Assembly (NCBI GenBank): GCA_002711995.1
Contig: PASN01000010.1
Location: 256,485 to 320,484 of the forward strand
Source: Halobacteriovoraceae bacterium
Lineage (GTDB): Bacteria; Bdellovibrionota; Bacteriovoracia; Bacteriovoracales; Bacteriovoracaceae
Direction of reading: 5' to 3'
DNA: 64,000 nucleotides
Shown here: in pieces, positions 33,626-42,163 of the stretch
Layout: the number at the start of each line of letters is the position of its first letter
Position numbering within the stretch: the first letter of the stretch is position 1
The notes under the pieces: model-generated
Database searches by the model: none
Told to the model about the DNA's origin: nothing
The model's input: the letters and a program-made list of their open reading frames with translations, nothing else
Translations under genes and position numbers: made by a program

Positions 33626-34828
33626 ATGAAAAAAATAAGCATATGCTTGGCACTGATCACTGCTACAGGAGCACAGGCACAGATGAAACTTGACTATTCC
33701 GGGCAGTTTAGAGTTCGTCATGAAAACTATGACATCTACCAAGGTAGATCCAACAAGAAAGACTTCACTACAATGAGGGCGAGACTTGACTTGGATATAA
33801 AACTCCCAGAGGGACGAAGATTTCATATCTCACCTCAGGCCGTAAAAAGTTTTGGTGAATATGTTGCTGAAATTGAAGACGATGGTAGCCCAGACTTCAA
33901 TAGAACAAGTGGTGACAAATACGACGGGCCCCTTGAGTTCTATGAAGCTTATGCCTACATTCCTTTAGGAGAAAATAGCTTGAAAATTGGGCGCCAGGCA
34001 CTTAGCTACGGTGGCAAGATCATTTTGGGAAATAGAAATTGGACTCCATCCGGCCAGGCATTTGACGCTGCCAAGTTCTCGACAAAAATTGGAGCGGGAG
34101 AACTAGACCTCGTATATTCAAAAGTAGCAAATGACGACAATAAAATTGTCAATGACGACGCAACCCTTTCCTTTTTATATTACAAACTAAAAATGGGAGA
34201 ATCCCAAAAGCTGGATACTTATATTATTTCAAATAACGTTTCCAACGACAATGTTAACGGAGCTGGTGAGGAGAATGCGGACTCAACCTCATATGGTTTT
34301 CGTTATCAATTTAAAGGAGATGTTGGGAAGTTCACAACTGAAAATATTTACCAAGACTTTAGCAACTCTGAAAACAGCGCTTATAATTTAAACTTTGAAT
34401 ACTCCCACAACCTTGGAAACTTTACTCCTTTTGCTAGCTATGCAGTGGCCACTGAAGACTATGATCAGCTTTATGCCAATAGACACAAATACAATGGCTA
34501 TATTGATATTGTAGGCAGAAAAAATTTGGAAACAATTTCAGCGGGCCTCAAGTACAAGTTCAATGACAAAACGGCCCTAAAAGCCGAATATTTTGATTTC
34601 AAAAGAGTCGATAAAGACACCGCCGCCTTTAACCAAGCAACAAGCAAAACACTAACCGGTGATTTGGGTGAGCTGAACTTAGGACAAGAATTAGATATTG
34701 TTTTGGCCTACAAACCGACTTCCATGGAGCGAGTCCAATTGGCCTACACAATGTTCAAACATGGAGATTACTTTGAGGAAAGCGAAACTAGCAAGTTTGC
34801 TTACCTAGAATACCTTCTAAAATTCTAA
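33626..34828 (+). CDS. Outer-membrane porin-like barrel (alginate-export domain type)
   Basis: A 400-aa exported protein: signal peptide MKKISICLALITATGAQAQ, then repeated amphipathic strands and C-terminal Phe (YLEYLLKF). The segments GQFRVRHENYDIYQGRSNKKDFTTMRARLD (cut here in two ideas: an RVRHE strand and an FTTMRARLDLD strand), LKIGRQALSYGGKIILGNRNW and FDAAKFSTK follow the pattern of Alginate_exp-type porins, where an Arg-rich pore takes anionic sugars or other small molecules. Monocistronic with a downstream hairpin. Substrate unknown. Confidence 0.78.
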   Translation: MKKISICLALITATGAQAQMKLDYSGQFRVRHENYDIYQGRSNKKDFTTMRARLDLDIKLPEGRRFHISPQAVKSFGEYVAEIEDDGSPDFNRTSGDKYDGPLEFYEAYAYIPLGENSLKIGRQALSYGGKIILGNRNWTPSGQAFDAAKFSTKIGAGELDLVYSKVANDDNKIVNDDATLSFLYYKLKMGESQKLDTYIISNNVSNDNVNGAGEENADSTSYGFRYQFKGDVGKFTTENIYQDFSNSENSAYNLNFEYSHNLGNFTPFASYAVATEDYDQLYANRHKYNGYIDIVGRKNLETISAGLKYKFNDKTALKAEYFDFKRVDKDTAAFNQATSKTLTGDLGELNLGQELDIVLAYKPTSMERVQLAYTMFKHGDYFEESETSKFAYLEYLLKF

Positions 34829-34838
34829 ACAACCTTTA

Positions 34839-34865
34839 GGGCGCGCAAAATAAAATTGCGTGCCC
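34839..34865 (+). terminator. Hairpin downstream of the porin gene
   Basis: 10-bp stem GGGCGCGCAA / TTGCGTGCCC (one G-T wobble) with a 7-base A-rich loop, 10 bases after the porin stop. It is followed by CTCTCTATAC, so the U-tract is poor. Confidence 0.65.
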
Positions 34866-34959
34866 TCTCTATACAAACGCAATACACTAAATTAATGGTC
34901 TTCGTCTTGCATCAAATTAGTAAGTTTATTAACTAACATTGTGATTCAAGGAGGATGAC

Positions 34960-35889
34960 ATGATTGAACGAGAACAATTCTCACTTGCCCGAGTTTCTTG
35001 GGGCGCCATTATAGCAGGAGCGATCCTCGCCCTGGCAATACAGTTTATGCTTGGACTTTTGGGTGCCGGCATTGGACTTGTTAGCGCTAATCCAGAAGAA
35101 GGAATGAACTTTAATGCTCTTGGCTGGGGTACTATAATATGGATGGCCTTAACCTTTTTTGCAGCTTTGTTTATTGGAGGTTTTGTAGCATCAAGGCTTT
35201 CATCAAATATCCAAAACTTCGCAGGCACACTCAACTCACTGGTGGTTTGGGCATTGGTGGTAGGACTTAACTTTGCGATTGCAGGGAGCGGGTTTTCTAA
35301 AGTGGCCACTTCGCTAAACAACACAGTCGGTCTTATTACAAGCAAGGTAAACGTTAACGCTCCTATTCAAGAGATAACGAATATTGACTTCCAAAGAATG
35401 GAGCAAGAAATCACCCAACTTTTAGAAGAAACTGACAATGAAGAGCTAAAGTCGCTAGTTAAACAAGAATATCAAGATATCAAAAACGCTGCTCAAAGCG
35501 CTGCTACGGACATTCTCTCACGACCAGGAAACTTTCAACAGATTGTGGATCAATTCATCAGTAAAGCGGAGCAAAGTCTTCAGCAGATAAATCAAGAGGT
35601 TGATAGAGAGGATATCGCACAGGCCTTGTCTGAAAAAACAGATATGTCCCAACAAGAGGCAATGGCCGCGACTGACCGTTGGAAAAATAGAATTGAGACA
35701 TGGAGCCAAAACTTTCAAACACAGCTACAGGAAGCTAAACAAGGAGCATTAAAGCAAGCACAACAAGCAACTGACACTGCGGGTAGCGTAGCGCTTTACG
35801 CATTCTTCACACTGCTTCTTGGACTAATTGCCACAGCCTTTGGCGGAAGGCTTGGAACAGTCAGAGCAAAACGAGAATATAGAAAGTAA
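34960..35889 (+). CDS. Multi-helix membrane protein with long helical insert
   Basis: A 309-aa inner-membrane protein. Four hydrophobic helices: WGAIIAGAILALAIQFMLGLLG, TIIWMALTFFAALFIGGFVAS, SLVVWALVVGLNFAIAGSGF, and a C-terminal one (ALYAFFTLLLGLIATAFGGRLG). Between helix 3 and 4 lies a soluble Gln/Glu-rich helical stretch of about 160 residues (QNFQTQLQEAKQGALKQAQQ). The N-terminal SLARVSWGAIIAGA matches a widespread but uncharacterised membrane-protein family sometimes labelled PhnA-like. CAAGGAGGA precedes the ATG. Role unknown; stress-response membrane scaffold is only a guess. Confidence 0.65.
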   Translation: MIEREQFSLARVSWGAIIAGAILALAIQFMLGLLGAGIGLVSANPEEGMNFNALGWGTIIWMALTFFAALFIGGFVASRLSSNIQNFAGTLNSLVVWALVVGLNFAIAGSGFSKVATSLNNTVGLITSKVNVNAPIQEITNIDFQRMEQEITQLLEETDNEELKSLVKQEYQDIKNAAQSAATDILSRPGNFQQIVDQFISKAEQSLQQINQEVDREDIAQALSEKTDMSQQEAMAATDRWKNRIETWSQNFQTQLQEAKQGALKQAQQATDTAGSVALYAFFTLLLGLIATAFGGRLGTVRAKREYRK

Positions 35890-35915
35890 TAATTAAGAGG
35901 GTCTGATATGGCCCT

Positions 35916-36323
35916 CTATCTTAAAAGGGTGAACAATCCATGAGAGTCATCCTCCCAGTCGATAAAAACTTTTCCATTTTGTAGGATCGTCAAGATGTGC
36001 CTATCATTGGAGTAGCATACAGAATCTTCCCATCCACACTTAAATTTTGTGTACAAGGTGCCATCAGCGCCATAGTACTCAATCAATCTTTGGCCTTGGT
36101 CTCTTCCAACTATGATTTTTCTTGTGCCCTCATCTACCTTGTTAAATCCCTTCGAGTATTGGTATACACCAGTTGAGAAGTGGTCATACCTTGGCAGTTT
36201 TCTCATCTGACGAGAAAGTTCTTCCCCCACACAAATTGAAGGAAAGCTTGCACTCTTGCACCATGAGAAGTCCTGGGCAGAAGCGGTGAATCCAAAGAAT
36301 AAAAAAGAAAGCAATAAAGACTT
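35916..36323 (-). CDS. Small secreted hypothetical protein
   Basis: About 135 aa. ATG at 36323 gives signal peptide MKSLLLSFLFFGFTASAQ with AGGT a few bases upstream; an in-frame ATG seven codons earlier is less likely. Mature part has four Cys (FSWCKSASFPSIC; FKCGWEDSVCYS) that may pair, and beta-strand patterns such as GRKIIVGRDQ-like and LTILQNGKVFIDW. No family recognised. It lies convergent to the multi-helix membrane protein gene. Confidence 0.6.
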   Translation of the reverse strand, partial: KSLLLSFLFFGFTASAQDFSWCKSASFPSICVGEELSRQMRKLPRYDHFSTGVYQYSKGFNKVDEGTRKIIVGRDQGQRLIEYYGADGTLYTKFKCGWEDSVCYSNDRHILTILQNGKVFIDWEDDSHGLFTLLR

Positions 36324-36499
36324 CATAGAACCTACCTTTGTCATAATAATCTTTTTCTTTTTATGATGATTTTTTAGGTTTGGTAAGAAGTGCGTTTTGC
36401 TACCGGGATGTAAGGAAAAAGTCCAACTCCCCCCTAATACAAGTATTTAAGAAAGTAAGTGGATTAATTGTAAGATTTGTTTAGGATTTTATATAGTAA

Positions 36500-36523
36500 G
36501 GAGGCCAATAATTCCTGGCCTCC
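36500..36523 (-). terminator. Hairpin after the small Lys-rich gene
   Basis: Perfect 8-bp stem GGAGGCCA / TGGCCTCC with an 8-base loop, 9 bases after the stop of the 66-aa gene on the minus strand. Followed by TTACTATATAAAA, with no U-tract. Confidence 0.55.
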
Positions 36524-36532
36524 AAACCAATA

Positions 36533-36733
36533 TTACATAAGATTTAAATCAATCGGCTGAGGGCCTGCGACTATGCCGGCCAGATCAGGGTCTTCACCCG
36601 CCTCGCCTTTCTCTAATTTAGCCTCGGCCTTTTCCGTTTTCTTTATTTCCTTGAGGGCGAGTTTATCGCGTTTTTTTTCGCGCTTAGCTTTTTCCCTCTG
36701 CATTTTTTCGAAAGTTGACTTAGGTCTTCCCAT
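36533..36733 (-). CDS. Small Lys/Glu-rich protein next to RRM protein
   Basis: A 66-aa very basic and acidic helical protein: MGRPKSTFEKMQREKAKREKKRD at the start (shown here only as a composition clue: GRPKSTFEK then KREKKRDK), a charged coiled-coil-like centre and a C-terminal hydrophobic tail AGIVAGPQPIDLNLM. It starts 14 bases after the RRM gene stop and probably shares its transcript. Such short charged proteins often accompany RNA-binding proteins in this group, suggesting an RNA or ribosome link, which is inference. Confidence 0.65.
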   Translation of the reverse strand: MGRPKSTFEKMQREKAKREKKRDKLALKEIKKTEKAEAKLEKGEAGEDPDLAGIVAGPQPIDLNLM

Positions 36734-36747
36734 AAGCGAGCTCCGTA

Positions 36748-37029
36748 TTAGTAACGGAAGTTTCCTCTATCGCTTCTAGGAGCTTGAGGTTTTGCCAAGT
36801 TAACTTTCATAGCTCTTCCTTCAAGTTCAGTACCGTCAAGAGAAGAGATTGCGTCTTGAGCTTCGCCCTCTGTGGACATTTCAACAAAACCAAAGCCTTT
36901 GCTTCTATTTGTGTCTCTATCAATGATTACTTTTGCTGATGAAACAGTTCCGTATTGAGAGAATTGAATGTTTAGACTTTCTTCAGTGATTGAAAATGGC
37001 AAGTTGCCGACATAAAGTTTGTTTTCCAT
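36748..37029 (-). CDS. Single-RRM RNA-binding protein
   Basis: A 93-aa protein with one RNA-recognition motif: RNP2 LYVGNLPF and RNP1 KGFGFVEM, then a short Arg/Gly tail ending RGNFRY. ATG 37029 is chosen because GGAGG lies 5 bases before it; the longer reading frame to 37056 has no such signal. Bacterial RRM proteins of this type (Rbp-like) are cold- or stress-induced in cyanobacteria. The about 200-base upstream region, without genes, would give a long 5' leader and contains AACGT-N6-ACGTT (37060-37075), which may be an operator or a leader hairpin. Confidence 0.92.
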   Translation of the reverse strand: MENKLYVGNLPFSITEESLNIQFSQYGTVSSAKVIIDRDTNRSKGFGFVEMSTEGEAQDAISSLDGTELEGRAMKVNLAKPQAPRSDRGNFRY

Positions 37030-37233
37030 AGTGACCTCCAAGGTGCATGGATACAACGTAACGTCTCATGACGTTTCGTCTGTGTTAAATACATGAAATT
37101 TATTGGAAGTGTATGGACCAAAAAAAGACAAGTGCAGACCCCTTGTGGGTCTTAGTTGTTACCACTCTAACCTGTAAGCGAGTTAATAACAACTAGTATT
37201 TTGTTCGACAGCAATTAAAATGCTTAATCTCAA

Positions 37234-37446
37234 TTAAAACATAACCATATGGATCAAAGTTCTTACCTTATCCTCAAACAATACTTCCACTTTATTGCCA
37301 AAGCTGTCTTGGATGTAGCCTACGCCAAACTTCTTGTGATCGATGTACTCGCCAACATAAAAGCTATTAGAAGTCTTATAGGTTTTAGCTTCGTCTTTCT
37401 GGGCCGCAACGATTTCTGTCCATGATTTTTTCTTAATTCTTTTCAT
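37234..37446 (-). CDS. Small Tudor/CarD-like domain protein
   Basis: A 70-aa protein. The core FYVGEYIDHKKFGVGYIQD followed by KVEVLFEDKVRTLIHMV is a small SH3/Tudor-like beta barrel as found in CarD N-terminal and similar domains: pattern G-x-x-(V/I)-x-H-x-x-(F/Y)-G-x-G and K-x-x-V-x-F-x-x-x-x-R-x-L-(I/V)-H. The N-terminus is basic (KRIKKKSW). Likely binds nucleic acid or a nucleic-acid enzyme. Stands alone upstream of the RRM gene, on the same strand. Confidence 0.65.
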   Translation of the reverse strand: MKRIKKKSWTEIVAAQKDEAKTYKTSNSFYVGEYIDHKKFGVGYIQDSFGNKVEVLFEDKVRTLIHMVMF

Positions 37447-37569
37447 GAAAAATTCCTTTGTAAGAGTGAATGTCGGATTTATTCGTTATAGAGATGGGAT
37501 GGCCTTGATAAGCCTCTAAAAACAAATCTAATTTAATTGTACACTACTTGAAGCTCTTACACAAATAGT

Positions 37570-39074
37570 TCACTTTCCCCACGGATAAACACCAATACCG
37601 TTGTCATCGTCATTAATCTGAACGCTAGCGCTATTGTCTATCAAAACACCCCTAACTTGAGTTGATAGATCCACAGTAAAAGCTTTTGTCCCAGATGCAA
37701 CAGCATCGTCTACAATTGGGATGGTAATTGTCTTTGTGGTCTCTCCAGGTGCAAAGGTTAAGGTGCCAGAGCTTGTGGTGTAATGGCCAGGTGCTGTTGC
37801 CGTTCCATCTGAAGTGGCATAATCAACCGTAACTTCCAAAGTGCTGCTTTGATCTAGAGATACCGAAACATCCACTGACCATCAGGCTCATTGACTGTGG
37901 CATCAGCAATACTTATTTCAGGGATGTATGAATTGACCTTAGGGTTGTTATTCAAATTGTTTATTTTATAAATATTTATGACACCTTTATAGGTTCCAAC
38001 AATTACCAATTCACCCTCTAGGCTTGCCTGAATGCCATAACTTTCAACGTCTCCCATTTCCACAAGTTCTTGTTTGTAAACCATTTCAGGGTTTGAGATA
38101 TCGGTCACATCGTATACTTCTAAGCGGTGCCCACCGGTTACTGCAAAAAAGTAATCTTTTCCATAATGAGTCACACTTGTGGCGGCTCTAAAAACTTCCC
38201 CATCAGTTAGCTCTCTTTTACTCACGACAGGAGTTGGTGAGGATGAGTCGACAAAGGTGACACTATGACCTAAGAAGGCGTGTTTAAGTCCATCACTCGA
38301 ACTTACAGAAGACCAAACATTATTGTTAACTCCTGTTGCGTTAGGAATAGCTCCACCGGCAACAGTTGAAGTAGACCCATCAGCTAGTTCGGTAATATTG
38401 ATGTCTTCGTCGGAAGAGCTAGTTCTTTGAGTGAGCACCAATCCCTCATCTGGTATAAAAATACTAGAGTTGTTGCCGAGCATGGATGTATACTTTGCTT
38501 GTTGTGCAAAGTTATTGGTGGCCTCCGTCAAAGTAAGGTGCATCCACCCCTTGGTCACACTGAAATAAACCTCAGTTGTGGTACCATTTGTAACCGCATT
38601 TTGAATTCTTGCATAAAGTCCATCTGCACTAGAGCTGTAGCTTGCCACAATTCCATCCCAGCTGGTAGGATCCTCCGGCGTTGCTCCTAAGTTGTACCGA
38701 ACAATCTCCATTGCAGATCTACCTGTCACTAGAAGTTTTGAGTTATTGTCATAAAGTTTTATACTGCGGCAGTTACCAAACTCTTGGGTTCTTGAAGAAG
38801 TGCTTGTAACTTCACCCACAACCTTAACATTATCTAAATCATCAAAAGATAGAATATGGAGACATTGATTGTTGTCGTCTGTCGAACCTGTGTAAATTAA
38901 CTTTCTTCCCCAATCAACCTGAAGGCTAACAAAAAGCCTAGTGGAGTCTTAAAAACTCCCAACAAGCTCTAAGTCCTCTTTCTCACTGTTAGCGTTTGTG
39001 AGGGACTCCAGCTCGCCTTTGAGCCCGCATGATGAAAGAATAAATAAAAGAATTAGTGTTGTTGCTTTCCTCAT
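37570..39074 (-). pseudogene. Decayed Calx-beta lipoprotein gene
   Basis: Reading from ATG 39074: lipoprotein signal MRKATTLILLFILSSCGLKG, then frame stops at an in-frame TAA about 42 codons in (after LELVGSF). The same frame resumes (DSTRLFVSLQVDWG, later NNKVNSYIPEISIADATVNEPDG) as a beta-propeller-like secreted domain to about 37870. There a one-base deletion in GATGGTCAGTGGAT shifts the frame; the next frame (37875-37570) completes a Calx-beta domain (VDYATSDGTATAPGHYTTSSG, then TITIPIVDDAVASG). Two independent lesions mean a true pseudogene. A translated fragment is possible but would lack the export signal. Confidence 0.85.
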
Positions 39075-39289
39075 ATGGAAATCATAACGGCATAATGACG
39101 CCAAAATATTAACCATCCAATTTCTCTGTAATTTAAGAGCCTTAGCCTATCCGACAAGAAACATCCTTTCTGTAAAAGTTAGGCATAGTGCCCATATAGG
39201 TGGGCAAAACAAAGAATTGATTAACTTTTAGCAGTGCTTTTAAAACACGAACTAAAGTTTTATAAATTTTTCAGAAATGACCACTGGCC

Positions 39290-39751
39290 CTATTCGTCAG
39301 AAGCTACGGACCTAAGTGGTTTGCACCAGTCGACTTTCTTTTTTGTGCCGCCATCGTAAGCGTAGGCAAATCCGCTCTTTAAAAGGAGCTCGCTAAGAGA
39401 GGTGCCATCAACCACTACATCCGCTACTATTCGAAAATATTTTCCTCTACGGACTTTTGAGAGATCAATTCTTTTAGCGTTTTTGAGAAGTTTGGATACG
39501 ATATCCTTTGCCCGCTTACCTTTAGATTTTTCGCATTTATTTTTGGTTCGAATCTCAGGAGTATCCACTCCTGCTACCCTGACATTAACTTTTTTTCCAA
39601 TAAGAGGATGAAGGTTTGGAATATTAAAAGTTACGGTGTCTGCGTCATAGTTGCGTAAATATTTAACACATCTGAAGTTTTCAGCGTCATGTGCGCACTC
39701 TTTCGCATACAGAGAAGAACTAAGAAAACTAAATAGCACAAGAATCAACAT
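39290..39751 (-). CDS. Secreted thermonuclease-like (SNase) nuclease
   Basis: About 153 aa. ATG 39751 gives signal peptide MLILVLFSFLSSSLYAKE; an upstream TTG at 39805 would overlap the HTH gene. SNase fold with NYDADTVTF (metal Asp), VRVAGVDTPEI (Arg, Asp and Glu of the active site) and RGKYFRIVADVVVDG (Tyr and Arg). This is the full catalytic set of staphylococcal nuclease-like enzymes. It would cut DNA or RNA outside the cytoplasm, in a predator perhaps for feeding on prey nucleic acid. Four Cys may form disulphides. Confidence 0.88.
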   Translation of the reverse strand: MLILVLFSFLSSSLYAKECAHDAENFRCVKYLRNYDADTVTFNIPNLHPLIGKKVNVRVAGVDTPEIRTKNKCEKSKGKRAKDIVSKLLKNAKRIDLSKVRRGKYFRIVADVVVDGTSLSELLLKSGFAYAYDGGTKKKVDWCKPLRSVASDE

Positions 39752-39782
39752 GGATTCTTTTCGGCATAGAAAAACTACCTCT

Positions 39783-40046
39783 TTAGTTTTCAATTCCTTT
39801 AACAAGAGAGGAAAGGGTCATGCCTAGATTATTAGCAAGCTTTTTCAGCGTGGACACCCTAGGATCAACTTTACCATTAAGAATGTTATTTAAATTGGCC
39901 CTAGAAATATCATCGCCACATTCCTGAATCCAAAAATCGTACTCGGAGCAGTAGCCTTTATCATAGATATGAGATTTAAGATGAGATGCCAGTTTTTTTT
40001 GCCAATGATGGTCGTGTTTTTTTTGTTTGTTTCCCAAAATATCCAT
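39783..40046 (-). CDS. Small XRE-like helix-turn-helix protein
   Basis: An 87-aa protein. The HTH is ISRANLNNILNGKVDPRVSTLKKLANNLGMTLSSLVKG, the Cro/C1-type pattern with N-x-x-x-G-x-x-x-P-x-x-x-x-L-x-x-(I/L)-A. The N-terminus is His/Lys-rich (NKQKKHDHHWQKKL). Its end is 32 bases upstream of the nuclease start; the two may be cotranscribed, so it could regulate the nuclease. This is inference from position. Confidence 0.75.
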   Translation of the reverse strand: MDILGNKQKKHDHHWQKKLASHLKSHIYDKGYCSEYDFWIQECGDDISRANLNNILNGKVDPRVSTLKKLANNLGMTLSSLVKGIEN

Positions 40047-40127
40047 CCTTGTTTCTCAAGTTGTCTATTAAAGTGTACGAATATGTAAGCAAGGATGCGT
40101 CCAATTTATTAGACATAGGCTGAAGCG

Positions 40128-40475
40128 ATGAAAATATTGTTAGTTGATGATGACCCGTCAGTCACCGTGCTGCTTAAAGAGTTTTTAAGACTTAAACATC
40201 AAGTTCATGAGTGCAAATCAGGTGATGAGGCAATTGCGCTAATAGGCCGTTCAAATATTAAGTTTGATTTAATAATTTGCGATTACAAAATGCCTAACGG
40301 TAATGGAATTGATGTATTAGAATTTATAAATGCGCATTCCTTTGATACACGCTTTATCTTATTCACCTCAAATACCGACCTTGAAGTCCCCGTAACCTAT
40401 GACCGTTTTTTGGGTCTCTACCCCAAGGATGACTTAGACAAACTTTTGAAAGACATCCCCTCTGATTTCTATTAA
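40128..40475 (+). CDS. Single-domain response regulator
   Basis: A 115-aa receiver domain with no output domain. Acidic pocket Asp residues are in LLVDDDPS, phospho-Asp in LIICDYKMP, the switch Thr/Ser in FILFTSN, but the usual Lys (in a KP motif) is not clear (LYPKDDLDK may serve). Such stand-alone receivers act as phosphotransfer intermediates or protein-contact switches. It is upstream of a hybrid kinase on the same strand (92 bases) and may be its partner or that of the phytochrome kinase. Confidence 0.85.
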   Translation: MKILLVDDDPSVTVLLKEFLRLKHQVHECKSGDEAIALIGRSNIKFDLIICDYKMPNGNGIDVLEFINAHSFDTRFILFTSNTDLEVPVTYDRFLGLYPKDDLDKLLKDIPSDFY

Positions 40476-40533
40476 TTTTTTAGTAAAGATAGGTACGAGA
40501 AGATTCAAACCTAGAAGTATTCCTAATTATAAT

Positions 40534-40558
40534 TTTTGGGTGGTATAATAACCCAAAA
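40534..40558 (+). promoter_or_regulatory. Inverted repeat with -10 box in loop and Shine-Dalgarno in arm
   Basis: TTTTGGGT / ACCCAAAA arms (8 bp) around GGTATAATA. TATAAT (40544-40549) in the loop may be a -10 box, and the right arm runs into the AAAAGG Shine-Dalgarno of the kinase gene. Read-through RNA from the receiver gene would fold and hide the ribosome site; RNA started at the -10 would not. Confidence 0.45.
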
Positions 40559-40567
40559 GGATTGCTA

Positions 40568-42163
40568 TTGAATTTAACCGCTTATGAATTGACCCGAATT
40601 TTAAACAAGCTACCTGGGTTGTATCTAATTTTACGTCCAGACCATCCGAAGTTCACTATAGTTGAAGTGACAGATGCTTATGCCAAGCAAACAATGACAA
40701 ATAGAAATGAAATAATAGGAAAAGGCCTGTTTGAGGTGTTTCCTGACAACCCAAATGACTTGGAAGCATCTGGGGAGTCCAACCTCTTCGCATCCCTTAT
40801 GAGGGCCATAGAGCACAAGATTCCAGACGTTATGGCAATTCAAAAATATGATATTCAAAAGCCCAATGGAGGTGAATTTGAGGATCGATACTGGACGCCA
40901 AAAAACACACCTGTTCTAGATGAAACTGGTAACGTTTTATTTTTAATACACCAAGTGGAGGATGTAACAGACTGGATTAAGCTTCGAAAAAGCGGAGAAG
41001 AAATGGATGCAAAACTTATTGAGCACAGCAAGGAGCTCGGGAAAGCACATGCAGAGCTTAAAGAAGCTAACCGCAGAAAGGACATATTTTTGGCTACACT
41101 TGCTCACGAGCTTAGAAACCCACTAGCCCCTATCAGATCAGGCGTTGAGCTTTTAAAGATGGACATTGATCAAGAAGAGGTCATTCCAACGATGGAGCGC
41201 CAGATTAACCATCTCACTCACCTCATAGATGATCTAACTGACTCATCCCGAATCAGCAGAGGAAAGTTAAAGCTAAGGCCAGAAGAAGTTGAGCTGTCTT
41301 CCAACCTTAAAAAAATTTTCCAAGCCATAAAACAAACGCCTTCAGTTGAACATAATCTAGCTTTGGAGTTGCCCTCTTCACCTATTTATTTAAAAGTAGA
41401 TCCCACTCGGTTTTCTCAAGTTGTCACAAATTTGATCAATAACTCAATGAAATTCACGCCCAAAGGTGGAAAGATAAAGGTAATCGCCCATGTTAAAGAT
41501 GAGAAGGCTGTGGTCACTGTAAAGGACGAGGGCATTGGAGTTGAAAAAGACCATCTTGCATCCATATTTGAAATGTTTGTACAAGCTGACCGTCCAGGAC
41601 AACAACAAGGCCTGGGTTTAGGCCTTGCCATCGCAAGGATGCTAATTGAAATGCATGGCGGAAAGATTTTTGCAAAAAGCGAAGGCAAGGGAAAAGGACT
41701 TGAAGTTATAATTGAGTTGCCCACCATTCAGCCAAGCGCCAGGCCTGCCGAAGATAAAACACTAACTGAAAGCATCGATCATTCAGGTATCAAAATCTTA
41801 GTTGTGGATGACAATAAAGATGCTGCCATAATGTTATCAAAAAAGCTCCAGGCAAAAGGCTACAAGGTTGAAGTTGCAAATGATGGTGAGCAAGGGGTAA
41901 AAACAGCAAAAGAAGTTAGCCCAGATATAATCCTCATGGATTTGGGAATGCCAAAAATGGATGGGCATGAAGCTGCTAAACAAATTCTTTCAACTTCATG
42001 GGGCAGAGACATTCCAATTATTGCCCTGTCTGGATGGGGTCAGGAAACAGACAGGGATCAAACTGCGCAGATAGGTTTTAAGGCACACTTAGTGAAGCCT
42101 GTAGCAATTGAAAAACTTCAAAACCAAATCAACAGGGAGCTTCGCGATGAGGGTGGCCTATAA
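40568..42163 (+). CDS. PAS-containing hybrid histidine kinase
   Basis: About 531 aa. N-terminal PAS (LILRPDHPKFTIVEVTDAYA ... IIGKGLFEVFPDNP), coiled coil, HisKA with phospho-His in LATLAHELRNPLAPIRSGVELL, ATPase domain (NNSMKFTPKGG, VKDEGIGV, GLGLGLAIARM) and C-terminal receiver (LVVDDNKDAA, phospho-Asp in ILMDLGMPKMDG, LVKPV). No membrane helix, so a cytoplasmic sensor. TTG at 40568 is favoured by AAAAGG 6 bases upstream; TTG at 40562 is also possible. HisKA region closely resembles the phytochrome kinase (HEL-K/R-NPL-S/A-PI-x-SGVELL). Ends overlapping the convergent reductase gene by 6 bases. Confidence 0.92.
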   Translation: MNLTAYELTRILNKLPGLYLILRPDHPKFTIVEVTDAYAKQTMTNRNEIIGKGLFEVFPDNPNDLEASGESNLFASLMRAIEHKIPDVMAIQKYDIQKPNGGEFEDRYWTPKNTPVLDETGNVLFLIHQVEDVTDWIKLRKSGEEMDAKLIEHSKELGKAHAELKEANRRKDIFLATLAHELRNPLAPIRSGVELLKMDIDQEEVIPTMERQINHLTHLIDDLTDSSRISRGKLKLRPEEVELSSNLKKIFQAIKQTPSVEHNLALELPSSPIYLKVDPTRFSQVVTNLINNSMKFTPKGGKIKVIAHVKDEKAVVTVKDEGIGVEKDHLASIFEMFVQADRPGQQQGLGLGLAIARMLIEMHGGKIFAKSEGKGKGLEVIIELPTIQPSARPAEDKTLTESIDHSGIKILVVDDNKDAAIMLSKKLQAKGYKVEVANDGEQGVKTAKEVSPDIILMDLGMPKMDGHEAAKQILSTSWGRDIPIIALSGWGQETDRDQTAQIGFKAHLVKPVAIEKLQNQINRELRDEGGL

